This document shows positions 36,438 through 49,550 of a stretch of DNA of 64,000 nucleotides, piece after piece. The stretch is from Monoplex corrugatus (taxonomy: Eukaryota; Mollusca; Gastropoda; Littorinimorpha; Ranellidae), in assembly GCA_030674185.1 (NCBI GenBank), contig JAPXFY010000015.1:26530543-26594542 (forward strand). The letters are read 5' to 3'. The notes below the pieces were generated by a model. That model did no database searches. It was given only the letters and a program-made list of their open reading frames with translations, and was not told where the DNA came from. Position numbers and translations under genes: made by a program. Position 1 is the first letter of the stretch. Each line of letters begins with the position of its first letter.

Positions 36438-36715
36438 AAAGTATTAACAAACGAAACTTAAAAACGTATATCTGTTACATTTGCCGTGCCGAATAAGTAA
36501 ACTTGCGATAAAAAAAAAACCGCCTTTCTGCATTGTATGATAACTTGATTTTCCGGTATGTTGAGCCCCGTCCAGTCTCCGTTTTTGTTAATATTTTGAT
36601 TATTTCTTTTATTATTTGTGTGCAAGTGTGTAGTTTTACTTCCATAATGCATACAAAATCTCTATCACATTGACTGTCAGCATTCAAGCAGATAGGGACC
36701 AGAAACACATGCAAA

Positions 36716-37078
36716 AAGAATGAGAACATGTATTTAATATACACAGAAAACAACACAGGGACAAATTTTCAGCCAACTGACCGTTGCAAGCATACACAAA
36801 AGACAACAAAGAACAGATACACCTGACTTAGGGAAAGAACACAGCAAAGGCTCTGATGTGTTTTTTTAGCAGGAGAAAATGGTGGACATGCATTGAACAG
36901 GATATACACTGTTTCTCCTGCTCTTTGAAACATCATGGAAGTCTTGCAGCTGTTTTTCCCTGAAGTTTTGTATATTTCTTTTTGTTGTTTTTTGTGTAGC
37001 CTTGATAAAGGCCATTTGGCCGGAGACTTTTGCCTGTCTTTTTGTGTGTGTATTTTAAATAAGCATTCTCATTCTAGT
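36716..37078. repeat. Dispersed repeat with inverted ends
   Basis: AGAATGAGAACATGTATTTAA at the left mirrors AATAAGCATTCTCATTCT at the right. It contains GGCCATTTGGCCGGAGAC (37010-37028), related to the core at 30.8 kb. Confidence 0.5.
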
Positions 37079-38760
37079 TTTTCTTGTTTCTACATAATGT
37101 ATAACTAAGCCAGTTCTAATGCTTAAAGAGTGTCAGTTATTTAACGTTTAAAGATTAACAATGACTAAATGATTGGAAAATGTTAATCCGAAAAATCTGT
37201 ACAGCAGTTGATGAAATGTCAGTAACGAAATCTTTCATTGTTATGTATGATGAGCTGAAATGAACTGCTTGTTTTATATGCCATTTTATGAAAGTTTATT
37301 GTTAGTAGTTCTTTTTTTTTATTTTCCCTCTGTGGCTTTTAAATTTGAGGCTTTTGCAATGGTATATTTTATAATGTGAAAAGGATTGCAATGGTGTACT
37401 TTACAATGTGAAAAGCAAATATAAGCAGTAACATTTGGTGATGGGTATTTGAAAGCTGATGTTCCCTGGAAACCTAGTTAGGATGTATCAGTTTTTTTCC
37501 TGCATCAGTGAAATCAGGAAAGTCAGTGCATAGGTATTCTTAAGGTATAACCTTCCTCCCCCCCACTTTTTTTCTTTTCTTTTCTTTTAACTTTTACGCC
37601 GTTTGGAGGTATTTATCCATGGGTTGTAGACAGTATGGAGAAAGTATACTCCTAGTCTTGATACCATCTGTTGTGTTCATTTGGACAGCATTCAGTATGA
37701 CAATGGTTAACATTATACACATTACAGTGACTTGTGTCAATCTCAGTATTACATGATATCTGACATGTGTAGACGTGATATCTGTTGACAATTCAGAAAC
37801 CTGTTTGAAGTAAACATCCTGATTTGATAAGGGAATACATATATAAATGAGTCCATTGAATATGTTGCGGAAGTCTGGGCTTGCATTAGTATAGGTCAGC
37901 AGGACTTTTGATTTGTGCAGAAGTTATGTAAAGTTCCAGTGATGCTTTTATGAGTCCATATTTGGGAGAATGGACTGAAATAGGGATGGTAATGTTAGAC
38001 AGTGAGGATAAATCACTAAATTTGGTCCAGTTTGCAAACAGCTTAGCAAGACAAAGTTTGTATCTCTGTATGTACTGGTGTCAATGAAGACGTCATACAT
38101 ACAGTAATTCTGACCTGTGGGCATTATGTATTCTGCGCAGGTTTTGTCATCAGCAAAGATTTTGTAGTGGTCTGGAACTGGTGGTGTAAAGCGTACAGTT
38201 CTGTCCACAAAATGAGGTTTGGGACTTCTATGGACTGATCTCTGCTTTTTTTGTGATTGGATTGTCTGTGTAAGGGTAGCATTTTAGCGTCTTAAGGATT
38301 GCTACCATCCATTTGTAATGGCACAATAGCTTTGGAGATTTTGGACAACTCTTAAGGCCACAGAATTGGATATAGTGTCACAGCTTTTTGCATGTTTAGA
38401 AGTCGAAACGGTGTATGTGAATGTCTGCTACATTGACTGTGTTAGAAATCATACAAGGACACAGTGATTTGAAACATTGCACATACATCAGTGCACAACT
38501 GATTAGCACTCCACACTGCTCTGCATCAACACAGTACCACAGAACAAATTGCTGTGGTAAAATTCTGTCAGCATTCAGTATTGTTCGTTGTGTTTTGGTG
38601 TCCACGTTACCTTTAATTTCAGTTTGAATTTTGCTTTTTGTGGGGCTGAAGTCCATTGCTGCCCTTTGCTGTTCCTTCACTTACAGACACTACAGGAACA
38701 CATACTTATGAAATTTGGGACGTTGAGTTGTTTCTTAAAGCAGATAAGACACTGTTTGAT
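37079..38760. other. Gene-free stretch
   Basis: Unique-looking AT-rich sequence with no recognisable ORF or repeat. Confidence 0.6.
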
Positions 38761-38763
38761 GTA

Positions 38764-38830
38764 AATCTATCTGTCCACCTGTCTATCCATCTATCTGTCT
38801 ATCTTTCTGTCTTTATCTATCTTTATCTAT

Positions 38831-38909
<79 letters not shown>

Positions 38910-38947
38910 GTATATATATATAGATATATATAGATATATGTATGTAA

Positions 38948-39000
<53 letters not shown>

Positions 39001-39001
39001 A
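38764..39001. repeat. (TCTA)n(TA)n compound microsatellite
   Basis: CTGTCTATC units, then about 180 bp of TA. Confidence 0.96.
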
Positions 39002-39093
39002 TATACACATATATATAAATAAAAAGACAATTTCTTACATGCTTTGTTAAACAGACATGCCTGCTCCATCATGTACATGTGCAGTCGCCTTGC

Positions 39094-39146
39094 CACACAC
39101 ACACCCCACACACACACACCACTCACACACACACACACACACACAC

Positions 39147-39203
<57 letters not shown>

Positions 39204-39310
39204 CACACACAAAACACACACAACACACACACACACACACATATACACAACACACACACACACACACACATACACAACACACACACACACACATACACAC
39301 ACACACACAA
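39094..39310. repeat. (CA)n microsatellite
   Basis: About 215 bp of CA with AACA and ATAC breaks, just left of the mariner element. Confidence 0.97.
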
Positions 39311-39362
39311 TGCCAGGCACTAATTGGAGTAAGAGTTCCATCCCTTGACATCACTGTCAATA

Positions 39363-40603
39363 TACGTGGGCTGATCCAAAAATCTTGTCATTCTCTTCAC
39401 AAAACAAAAATGTACATGAGATTTTCAGTCCTTCACTGTACGGTCTTCCTCATTCCATACAGAGTTTCACCCTACTCAGTCAAGAGTCAGATGCTTTCTG
39501 ATAGTCTGATTGAGATACGGTAGCAGTCTGTGATTCCACTGCTTTTCCCCTAAGTCCTCGATTCTTGAAAATTTCTTGCCAGTCTGGTTTTGCCTGATAG
39601 TGGTAACCAATCAGAAGTCACATGAGACGAAGTCAGGACTGTAAGGTGGATGAGGGAGAACTTGAACATATTGCTTTTGTAGATATGTCACAATGGTCTT
39701 AGCATTTTGGACACTTGTTATCTAGAAGGAGAGTTTTGCTGATACCCACATTTTGATGCTGTTCATGGATGGATAGCACAGTTTTACGTAAAATACTTTT
39801 TGTATGATATCTAGCAGTAAGCTCACTTTTCAAGCAAAATATCGACCTCTACAGAGCCTTAGGAGTTGAAGAAAAGTAGCTTTGAAAATCGGGTCCCAAT
39901 ACAATTGGTCTTTCATTATATTAGCATCCACCCACATTTGACTGGATGGTTTGTTCAGGATGCCATAGAAGGTGATGCACATTTTTGTCACCTGTGATCA
40001 CATCACATAGTCATTTGGGGCTCTGACTTAAACATTTCAGGCAATTTCTTAGAACTCTTAGCCCTCTTTTTTTTCCTGCTTCCCTGTCAGAAGAGGAAAT
40101 TAAATCTTGCAGCCATTTTCCTCATCTCAAGATCATACCAGAACTGTTCAACTGTGCCATATGGAACACCATAAGTTTCATTTGTTTCACAAACTGAAAT
40201 TTGCAGACCCTTTTCAACCACTCCTTTCACAGACAGAAGAGTTTTCACGTTCCAGGTCTCACTTGGACATCTGTATCGGTACTTGTCTTTTAAGTTGGTT
40301 TTTACTCAGTTGAATGTATCAATCAGTGCAAACCGTCCTGTATGACACACGTGTCTCCATATGCGTCTGGCAGATTGGCACGAATTTTGATCGGACTGTC
40401 TCCAAGTTTAAGCCTTTTGAAAACATAGCATCTTGGATGCATAGTTAATCACATCTGTAATTATATTGCACAATTAATTCAGATATGGCATCATAATGAT
40501 TTTGCATATTTATAGCACAAGTGTTGTATTAAGTTAAAAGGATTTACTGTGAACAGTTAGAAATTGTAGCCAAACTGACATAACTTTTGGATCAGCCCTC
40601 GTA
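39363..40603 (-). mobile_element. Dead mariner-type element with TIRs and TA duplication
   Basis: TA plus CGTGGGCTGATCCAAAAA at the left and CGAGGGCTGATCCAAAAGTT (reverse complement of the right) plus TA frame 1237 bp, the normal mariner length. The - strand carries a broken transposase: NAKTIVTYLQKQYVQ, then VLPHPPYSPDFVSCDF, the mariner HPPYSPDL-type motif, interrupted by stops. Confidence 0.85.
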
Positions 40604-41275
40604 CTTTCACATGTTGCTCTTACACATACTTGCTGTGTGAGATACTCTCAGGATATTGTGTGCCATTTGTTTAGTGTTGCATGTGTCTTGTTACTGTTTG
40701 TGTGAAACCTGTATGAAATGATATGTGACTATGTAGTGTAGATGATGAAATATGAATATTGACTGTTCTATCATGAAATTGGTATCTGTTGAGTGCTGGG
40801 GCTCTATTTGAGCCCAAATTTTATCAGTCCGCAAGTGGCACTGCTGAAATAAAGAGGTACCGTTTGATGGTCACCAGAGATTTTCTCCAAGCACTTTTGT
40901 TTTATTCCTCACTGCCTGGCGGATGTTTGTCGATAAAAATGTACCGAAATACACATTGATTAAAATTCGGCAAATTCTTGAGTTGTTCCTCCATGGCCAT
41001 GTAGTTGTGGTATGTGGGTATGCAAGCTGTCCGTTGTGTGCAAACACATGCAAGCTGGTGTAGCACCTTTGGCTCTTGTTTACCAATTCCGTGTGAGGCC
41101 CTGTTAATATTTATTATTGTTTTTGGATGGTACCCTGTTGATAATTGTTATTGTTAATAATCATAATTTGTTATTGTTTTTGGGTGGTGCCCTGTCAATA
41201 ATCATTGTTAGTAACTATTATGATTGTTACCAGAATCCGTTTCAAAATGCTTATTGTCACTCAAAGTGTTCTTGT

Positions 41276-41354
41276 TTAACCCTTGCATTCCCTCACCCTG
41301 TCTGTCAGCTTTCTGCAGGAAGCTGGTGGGTAAAGTGCTTGAATGAAGGGTTAA
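41276..41354. mobile_element. Solo inner TTAA fold-back element
   Basis: 79 bp bounded by TTAA, with TTAACCC...CCCTCACCCTGTC..CAGCTTTCTGCAGGAAGCTG...GGGTTAA. It matches the inner palindrome of the composite elements without the outer arms. Confidence 0.65.
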
Positions 41355-44300
41355 CAGCTTCACCCGTCCACTACTGTGAAGACATTTTTGGTCTCTGCCA
41401 TCACATATACTGATATAGACTGGTACTTGTACTCTGTGTTTGGCCTCATGTCTTGTCAGTACTATGTTCTTTGGGTAATAACAGGTTGTGTTTTCTGTGG
41501 TGCCAGGTCATTGGGGTTGATGCACAATAACTATGTATGCAGACCAGTTAAACCTTTGTTCAGCATTCAGAAATGTTTTTATTTGAATGTAATTTATTAT
41601 CGCTGCACTCTTCATTTATATTTTCTATGCATAAATGAATATCTACCGTTTTGTTCTTTTATTTGTTTTTGTTTTTTGTTTTTTTAACAGAGACTTGCTT
41701 AAAATGTGTGTTTGTGTGATTTTTGCTATTTGTACTTTTGCTGTTCGAGTGAACATTCAATACAGCTTTTTTGGTAGGACCAGGGTGTCTACGTGCTCTG
41801 TGTATTTCATTTACACTATAGATTTGCCAGTGTTTTAATCAGTGATTTACTGCATTATCAGTGCATTTTGTCGTAATGCACCATCTGAACATGTATGAAT
41901 TATAATCATCTTGATATTATTTCTTTTCTTACAAATCAGGGTTTGCTTCTAACTGTATAGTTACAGTAAAAAGGTTTATGATGAATGGATGGTCTTTGGA
42001 CCAGGTTTGGTGTTGGTCATGTAATATTTTTTCATGGTACTCTCCATCTTCACAATTCCACCTTGAATCTAGGCTAAAATTGTGATGATTATGTTAATAT
42101 TTGTGTGCTTGGGTTTTGAAATGCTTTGAGTATTGCTTTATTAGCTTTTAAGTGGCACTGGATGTTTTAGTTGCACTCAGTATTTTTTATTTTTTTAACA
42201 TTAGTTGCATTGCAATTGAACAACATCCATAATGACCATTCCATGTTTGGAATAACTTGTCCCGTGCCCCTATATCCCATTTATGCATTGGGCGTTAATA
42301 TGACCACCTTTGTGTTCAAATCTCATGCCGTCCAAACCCCTGAAATGTTCATTGGAAATGAAGCATTCCATTTTGTTGCTGTGTGATTACGTTTTTTCCT
42401 TGGAGTGTTTTGACTGTTGACACTTACATACTGCTTGCTGCTGTTACACTAACACAAAAATCGGTTAGTTTGCAAAAGTATTTAAAAATGGTGTTTGGAA
42501 TGAGTGACATTCTGATGGAAAGTGCAAACTTATTTTAGAGTGGTTTTTGAAATGAGTGACATTCCCACGGAAAAGAAAAACAATTATATAAAAATTTTAC
42601 CTGTGGTGTTGACCTAGTGGAGTTTACCTATACACTAGCTCTTCAGAGAGATACTTCAGTTCTTGATTTGGCCACGCAAGATTGATGATGCGAGGCATTT
42701 TAAATGTAATCACTTTTTCTCTTTATGCGAGATGTTTTAATGTGTTAAGGAAGTAAGATTGTTTTTCTGTGGTGCTAATTGTGGTCGCTTCATTCCTGGG
42801 CCAAGAACTATAGATACCAAGAATTTTGACAGTGCAAATGATTGATTCAGATGAGAATGGCACTATAATAATCCTGCACAGTTTGAGACTTCTTGACAGG
42901 ACTATGTTCCTCTTGTACTTCCACTGTGAACCAGGCCATCAGTCACTTGAGCAACAAGGTCATACTTGCATGAAAGCAACTTGGCTTTGGGTCTTAGTTT
43001 TCCACTGAACCCATGCATGGCATACTTAGGTTTGAGCAGGAACTGACAAGACATGAAAGTGTTTGTTTTCAGCTGGCTAAGTGGATTTGAACCATTAAAC
43101 CAACTGTGATGCCACAGTAGACAGATTTTCTGTGTCAGATGAGCATTCACTTGAACTGGCTGGTCAGAAATGTTCTGTGGAAATCTGGTTGATGCCATGT
43201 GAAGTATTTTGTTTAGTTCTTTAAATTACTTTTAGCCAAATAATTAATTGGCTTTTTTGTCATTAACTGAAAATCTTGTTTTTATTTTTTTCAAGTTGAA
43301 TACTTCGTACTGCCCTGTAAACAGTCCCAATATGTAGAAATCCATAGTCAACACCATATCATGAGGTACAGGGATTTGCTATCAACAGTTTCAACATTGA
43401 TATCAGTTTCTATTTTCAAATGATATTTCATGGTCAAAATGATTTTCCAATAACTTCTGGAACCTGGATCAGACTAATTTTTTTCTCAATTTTTTTTCCC
43501 ATTGAATAGATCTTTTCTGAAATTTTCTTACCAGAAGTTAATTTTTCAGCTTGTGGATGTTGGATATGGTTTTTGTTTTGTAAAGGATATGTCACTTCAA
43601 GCAGATCAAAGCCATTTTCAACCAGGGTATGTTTTTGCGCTCCTGGAGTAGCTGTTTTAAAAAAACACATGATGTAGATGTGATTAGAACTGTTTTTAAC
43701 AAGGCTTTTTTTTTTTTTTTTTTTTTTGCTGGTTCTTTTGTGTGTGTGACAAGTCTTTAAAAAAAACATACAAAGATGTCGATATTCTGTAGTGAGAAAT
43801 TAAAACTCTTACAAAGATGTCCGATATTCTGTAGTGAGTTTTCCTTCATTTTAAAGGCAAAACTTTAATCAGCGCGTTTTCTGTGTAAATTGTCAAGAAG
43901 TATGCGCATCACCTGGAAGCAAGCATGGTGTATTTGGCTTTTGGTATAATTGATACTGACACTTACTTTGATGCTTTGTGTGAAAAAAAAGGGGGAGGGG
44001 GGGGGGGAACCAGGGGGAAAAGTACACAGGAACGTCAGCTGTGCTCTTAATTTATCACTTCCTGATTATGACAAGAGCAAACCAGTGCAAAACACATGTC
44101 AAAGATTGCACTGGAATATAAAAACACATCAGGAGGGACAACTTGTGTGCATTCCAGTGCATATCTGTTACAACCTGGGTGTCTAGAGTAAAGCAATGTG
44201 TCGGGTAATCTAACATATCAATAAGTAGAGAGGCTTGCTGGAAAATGTACAAGTGAGTATATAGTAGGCAGAGTAAGTTGTCATGAAAAAAACCGAAAAC

Positions 44301-44587
44301 TGCAGAAAATTGACCAGGCTATAACCAGAAAAATGGAACTTTTTTGTCCATCAGTTAATGCTGGCATGATTGTTCAGTGAGTAAAAAGACCCTTCTGGTG
44401 TGTGAGCCAAGCTGAGCTGAAATCAGGCAGTAAACAAAAGATTTTCACATTTCTGATTCCTTTTTATGGATTGAATCCATGTGACTTATTACTTGTCAAA
44501 ATTTATCCACAAAGAACTGATATTGTTTGTCAAGATTTATCTGCAAAGAACTGATATTGTCTTATGCATATATTTTGAATACAGACA
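41355..44587. other. Gene-free stretch
   Basis: AT-rich intergenic sequence with homopolymer runs (poly-T near 43710, poly-G near 43990). No coding or mobile signature seen. Confidence 0.6.
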
Positions 44588-44890
44588 CTTTAGGAGTTGG
44601 AGTTTGTTGAAGAGGGATTCGTCGCACTCAGACAATTCCATATGTGCTTCACCTAGATCTGCCATCAATTATCTGGCAGACTTACTGACGACAAAACCCT
44701 ACGCGCTGGCAAGGTCTTGAAAAGGAGAGTAGGCGAGGGACCTATGAAACATGAAGCTGACACCACCAGAGTGGTGGAAACACTAAGACAGGCATGAACA
44801 GGCCAGTTTTTAAAGTTGCAGGCTGGAATTGAATTCAAGACATTAGATCTTGAGTCCATGGCTTTATCAAAAGAACCAATCAACCTGCAT
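44588..44890 (-). mobile_element. SINE family S2, copy 1
   Basis: The - strand head is GGTTCTTTTGATAAAGCCAT and GAATTCAATTCC, tRNA A/B-box-like. The body shares CAAGACCTTGCC and CACCACTCTGGTGG-type segments with 60.7 kb. Confidence 0.6.
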
Positions 44891-45909
44891 TAAAATCGTA
44901 AGTTGAGCTGGATGATAAAGACTAATCTGACCATGGCTATCAGAACCATCAACTGCATAATCGTGCTCACCTGAGGTCACCATGATCTATCGTTCAGCAT
45001 GGCACTCAAACCAACTGTGATAATGGAGCCACCATGACCAAAAACACGGTTGGTTATGCACTTTAGGTCAATCTTAATCATTCTCTTTTATATATCTGGC
45101 AGCCACTGACATTGTATGAGGGTTATCTGATAAATAGTGGAAATGTGTTTATGACACTGTTAAGAAAAAAGAAAAGATAATGTTCAGTACCGGGTACCTT
45201 TTTACACCCAACCACTTCGATATAACAACCCTTTAACGGAATGACTGATTCCCATCTCTTGGGATGTCCAAAATGTCTGTTGCTGGGCTACCAGAGTTGA
45301 TATCTTGTGCCTGCTTGGCCTCCTCCACCTCAATCAGTTAAGGCGTAGAAATGTGCACCACAGAGAGGTTCTTTCAGCTTGGGGAACAGATCAGTCTGCG
45401 GGAGAATCTGGAGAATAGACAGGATGTGGCAGAGTGCACCAGTGAAATGATTTTATGAAAAGTGATAATGCCTCTCTGTTACGTGGCAAAATACATTGTC
45501 ATGTAGCATCAATGGCAAATCATTTAGCAGTATTTTACGTTTCTTTTGGATTGCGGGTCTGAAAATATTCATCAGAAACATCTTGTAGCGGTCATTAAAA
45601 GTTTGTTGCATTGGAAGTGATGTGGCACATATTATCACCTTTACATTTCGTTTCTTTGTTCTGAATTTGAATGCTCTGGACAGATGGGAACATGTCACTC
45701 TGATGACTGTCACTTCTGTATCTGTTCAACAGATTCTGTGCAACTGTGACAGGCAGCCTTAACATTCAGTGTGGTAGTATGGGAACCACTTTGCTGCAAC
45801 ATGTCTCATTCCACATTTACTTGTTGAAATTGCCCAGTGTGCTTGCCTTTCTTGTCATTTTGTCCATCTGTTAACTGCAGCCTGCCAAAGAGCTCGTGTC
45901 CCACATGCT

Positions 45910-46093
45910 TTAACCCTTTGACTCCCACACCCTGCCCACGGCCATCCTGCGTTGTCAGCCATGCTGGTAAAGCAAAAAGTGAATCCTTTGATTTTCTCAC
46001 CTTATCCACCAGCTTCTTGCAGGTGGATAGGGTGAGAGTCAAAGGATAAGTTTTTGCAATTGATGGGAGAGGGTGTGGGAGTCAGAGGGTTAA
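45910..46093. mobile_element. Composite TTAA fold-back element, copy C (inverted orientation)
   Basis: TTAACCCTTTGACTCCCACA ... GGGAGTCAGAGGGTTAA outside, and an inner palindrome at about 45981-46049. The arm with GTCAGCCATGCTGGTAAAGC is the reverse complement of the right arm of copies A and B, so the element lies in the opposite orientation. Confidence 0.7.
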
Positions 46094-46677
46094 GTAATGT
46101 TTTTATATATCTGCGCCAGAACGTCATGAAAGTAAGTTTTAATGTAAACGTGCTGTTCAACGTTTACGTGTCATGATGCATGGAATGGCTGTACCTAATG
46201 TGCAGTCATAACGTGACGTCACAGTATCTGCACATGATTTTATGATTAGATCACAGAATGATTGGACCAGGTGTGTAAACAGTTTCGAAGCACTGCAAGA
46301 ATTACTTTTTAAAGTTATGATATTCTCACATATTAGATGACCCTCATATCTGGAAAAGTTACACTTTGCCATTGATTAGTACATACTTGGAAGTACTGGT
46401 CATTTCAGCTTATTTCTTTTCAGCAGTTCTGGTTTTTTGTCTTTTTGTTTGTTTTTGTTGCAAGTAAACACTTTATAAATTGAAACACTGTTAAAGAAAT
46501 TTCTTTGAAGCATTAATGCATTGATTAGATGTGCATATTTACAAAGATCTTCAGTATTGACAGTTTAACACCTTCTGACAGAACAGAAAGCTTAGTATCA
46601 GTGCTGTCCAGAACCATCAACGTATTTTTGCAATAAACAATTCAGTTTTGATGTTTGTTGTTTTGTTTATCTAACTT

Positions 46678-46703
46678 GTGTGTGTGTGTGTGTGTGTGTG
46701 CAC
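46678..46703. repeat. Short (TG)n
   Basis: Thirteen TG units followed by CACGCGCGCACA. Confidence 0.9.
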
Positions 46704-47890
46704 GCGCGCACAGAGTGACATGCATGCATTTTGAGGCGACATGACCGTTTGTAAAATGCAAAATAAAATGTCACAAAGACGAGATCATCAGCACAAGTAT
46801 TGCCACCGCATCTGGCATAAGTGAGGAACAAGAAGTAAAATATTCAGTGTAGAAAAGCATTCCTGCCGAATAATCTGCCACACAATAGAAACCCCTCCAT
46901 CTTGGGTACACTTGCCCTTCAAATTTAAACGACTGATAACATTGCGAAAATGACAGAAATAAATGTATTCATGGAAAATCCTCGATCACATTCTCTAAAC
47001 ACTAGCACAATAGTCAACTGGGCAACACTGGTCTTGTTTTTTTTCCCTATCTCCCAGGTTAACATGTGTGCAAATCTGCAAGCGCCTATATCCCGTTCTT
47101 ATGTATACACACACAGAACATATGCAAATACAGAAATATGAAAACACTCGGCAAGCAAGCCCACTAAAGATGGGAGCATGTGAACTCAGCAGCAACATAT
47201 TGTCTGCACATTGTGAGCCAAACGTGCATGCATACTTCCAAGAAAATCAAAACATTTTAAAAGATATGTTGTCATGTAATATCAATGGCAAATCTCCATT
47301 CTCTCTTGGTCCGGTGGCTGGACTGGACTTGATCAGTGCATGCTGTGTAGCTATGTCCCAGGGTTTGTCATCTCCCTACCTTACCAATGGATTGTAAACA
47401 AGGTAACTAATGACTGGGTTCAAATGGGTCATGCACCACACGGACCACCGCCGCCACCCCCCCCCCTTTTTGCATGATGAAATGACTATAGAGTGGTGTC
47501 AGGAGTTTGGGAGGTGATTGGAGAGCAGCAAGGCATTGGTGCTCTGGTCCGATCTGCACCCTTGGGGCGTTTCTTGTTAACAAACCTAACATTTTTTCTG
47601 CAAGTTACATTTCCTTAGAACCCAAAATGCAGTCACTATGCATGTGTGACAACTTTGGAACATCAGGACAGTTTTCTCTTTATTTGTGGCAAACTAGTCA
47701 TGACAAGACTTATCAGACCTCTACTGGCTGTAATATTCAAACATCAGTATTAGTGAACTAAAATTTTGGAATTACAAAGGTTTCTTGCATTGTATTCAAC
47801 ATAATAAATGTATACAATTTTTTCCCGAGACATACTAAACATATTCACACTCTTTCAAAAGAACAAAAACGTACATAGTTAAAAGACAGC

Positions 47891-47896
47891 TTTATT
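47891..47896 (-). promoter_or_regulatory. Candidate distal poly(A) signal on the - strand
   Basis: AATAAA on the - strand (TTTATT here) is followed by U/GU-rich sequence below 47880. It could end a very long GNB1 3'UTR of about 10.5 kb, but nearer sites are possible. Assigned by position only. Confidence 0.15.
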
Positions 47897-48051
47897 TCGC
47901 AAGATACATGTACATGAGAGAAAAAAGCCTTGATCGGATTTCCACTCCAGACTGCTAAATGTTATCATTCAACAAAATGCCCCCATCCCTCTATCAGTTA
48001 TCCAACTTTCATGATTTTAAATGACAATTCCTAATTTGAAACATGAAAAGT

Positions 48052-48655
48052 AAATGTTATTGTTATTTTTGTTTAAAGCCCAGCCAGCTGCAAACAGCCA
48101 TATCAGGGCTAAACCGTTTCAAAATATATACAATACTTGAACAGGTAAAAAAAAAAAAAGAAAAAAAAGAATATCAATGCATTCATGCACATAATCTAAG
48201 GACCTGCCCCTGGCATTGACCACTCCGTCCAACTATAACACAGGGAATTTAAAAAAACAAACCTGATTACAAATTTAAATGTAACTAAGGATACCAAAAC
48301 ATCAAAACGGGCCTAAATTATCTAAAATTGCCTCTGCATATCACATTTCTCTGAGCCAGAAATGCACCCAATATATGTATCCAATTATCAATCCCAGAAA
48401 AGCACCCAATATTATATATGTACCCAATTATCAATCCCAAGAGAAAGTATTAAGACTTTATCAAATGCTTACAGGTGAATGGACCAGCAAAGCAGAAAAT
48501 GAGAGGAAGAAATGACAGAAAGCAAAGGAACAAAACAAAAATACAGACAGTGACAGAAGACGAAATTTCCAGCACAGAATTTCCAGGTGGGGATACTGTT
48601 TATATGGTCAGAGTCCCAGTCATCCCAAGGGGAGTGAGCAGTGAATGCTCATATC
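48052..48655 (+). repeat. Dispersed 600-bp repeat family D1, copy 1
   Basis: Collinear with 59040-59608. Shared landmarks include CATATCAGGGCTAAACC, GTACCCAATTATCAATC, AAGAGAAAG and AGCACAGAATTTCCAG. No coding frame spans it. Confidence 0.75.
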
Positions 48656-49235
48656 AGTAACATTATACTTGTAGAAAAAAAAACAACTTTACTAATAGAC
48701 CACAAACAAAAACTAAAAATACCTCTGAGTCCACAAAAGCAACTCTTGTTTCACCATTCTGTCCCCTTTCCATACTATTCACCCTTGACTTTCACCTCCC
48801 AGACAAACTGAACACTACACAACACACACTGTCACCACAATCTTAATTCTTATGACAAGTAAGCAAATCAGATGTAAATAAGGCTTACCATCAATATTTG
48901 CTGACCATTCATATCATCCGATCACAAAGGCAAATGTGTCCTACACCTTAATTTGGGGGGTTGGAAAAGGGAGTTTGAGTCAATATTCGTAAGTGACCTT
49001 GCCAGATTATATGTATGAAAACAAAAGACACAGGCTTATCAATTCTTTACTGACATGGCAGTTAGTACAAAAATACACTGGTGACGCATCATTTGTGACC
49101 ACTTTCACAAAATTTGGGAGAAAAAAATAAGCAATCAACTCACAAAACAGAAATACACATTTTTGTAAAGTTTGAAACCCATGCTTTCCAGATGACTAGA
49201 ACTCAAGTCAGTAACCTGCATTTAGACTCACAATA

Positions 49236-49550
49236 CAGGCTGGCTGATTCTTTTGGTAGAGCCGTGGACTCATCTGATATCTTAACTTTAATCCTAGCCC
49301 ACGACTTCAAAAACTGACCTGTTCACTGCCCATCTTTACGTTTCCATCATTCTGCGTGTGTCATCTAAGTGTTCAACAAATCCCTCTGTCCCCAATCCCT
49401 CCCCATTTCAAGACTTTGCCAGTGCGTAGGGTTTTGTGCAAGCTCAGGAAGTCAGCACATAGCAGCTGGTATCACCAGATTTGGGTGGAAAACGTATAAA
49501 ACTGTCCAAGTGCAATGAATCCCTCGTAACAAACTCCAAACTATATTCTA
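49236..49550 (+). mobile_element. SINE family S2, copy 2
   Basis: The head TGGCTGATTCTTTTGGTAGA with GCCGTGGACTCATCTG lies at 49240-49280. It ends with CCCTCGTAACAAACTCC, matching the reverse complement of 44590-44625. Confidence 0.6.

Larger units (their letters stand above)
44891..48051. other. Mostly gene-free, with small repeats
   Basis: Besides the fold-back element at 45.9 kb and the short (TG)n, a 24-bp word (TTGTCATGTA.CATCAATGGC) recurs near 45496 and 47270. No gene. Confidence 0.55.

Noticed and set aside
39365..40601. Host gene in the 39.4-40.6 kb region
   Set aside because: Terminal inverted repeats, TA flanks and a HPPYSPD-type motif with stops show a dead mariner instead.
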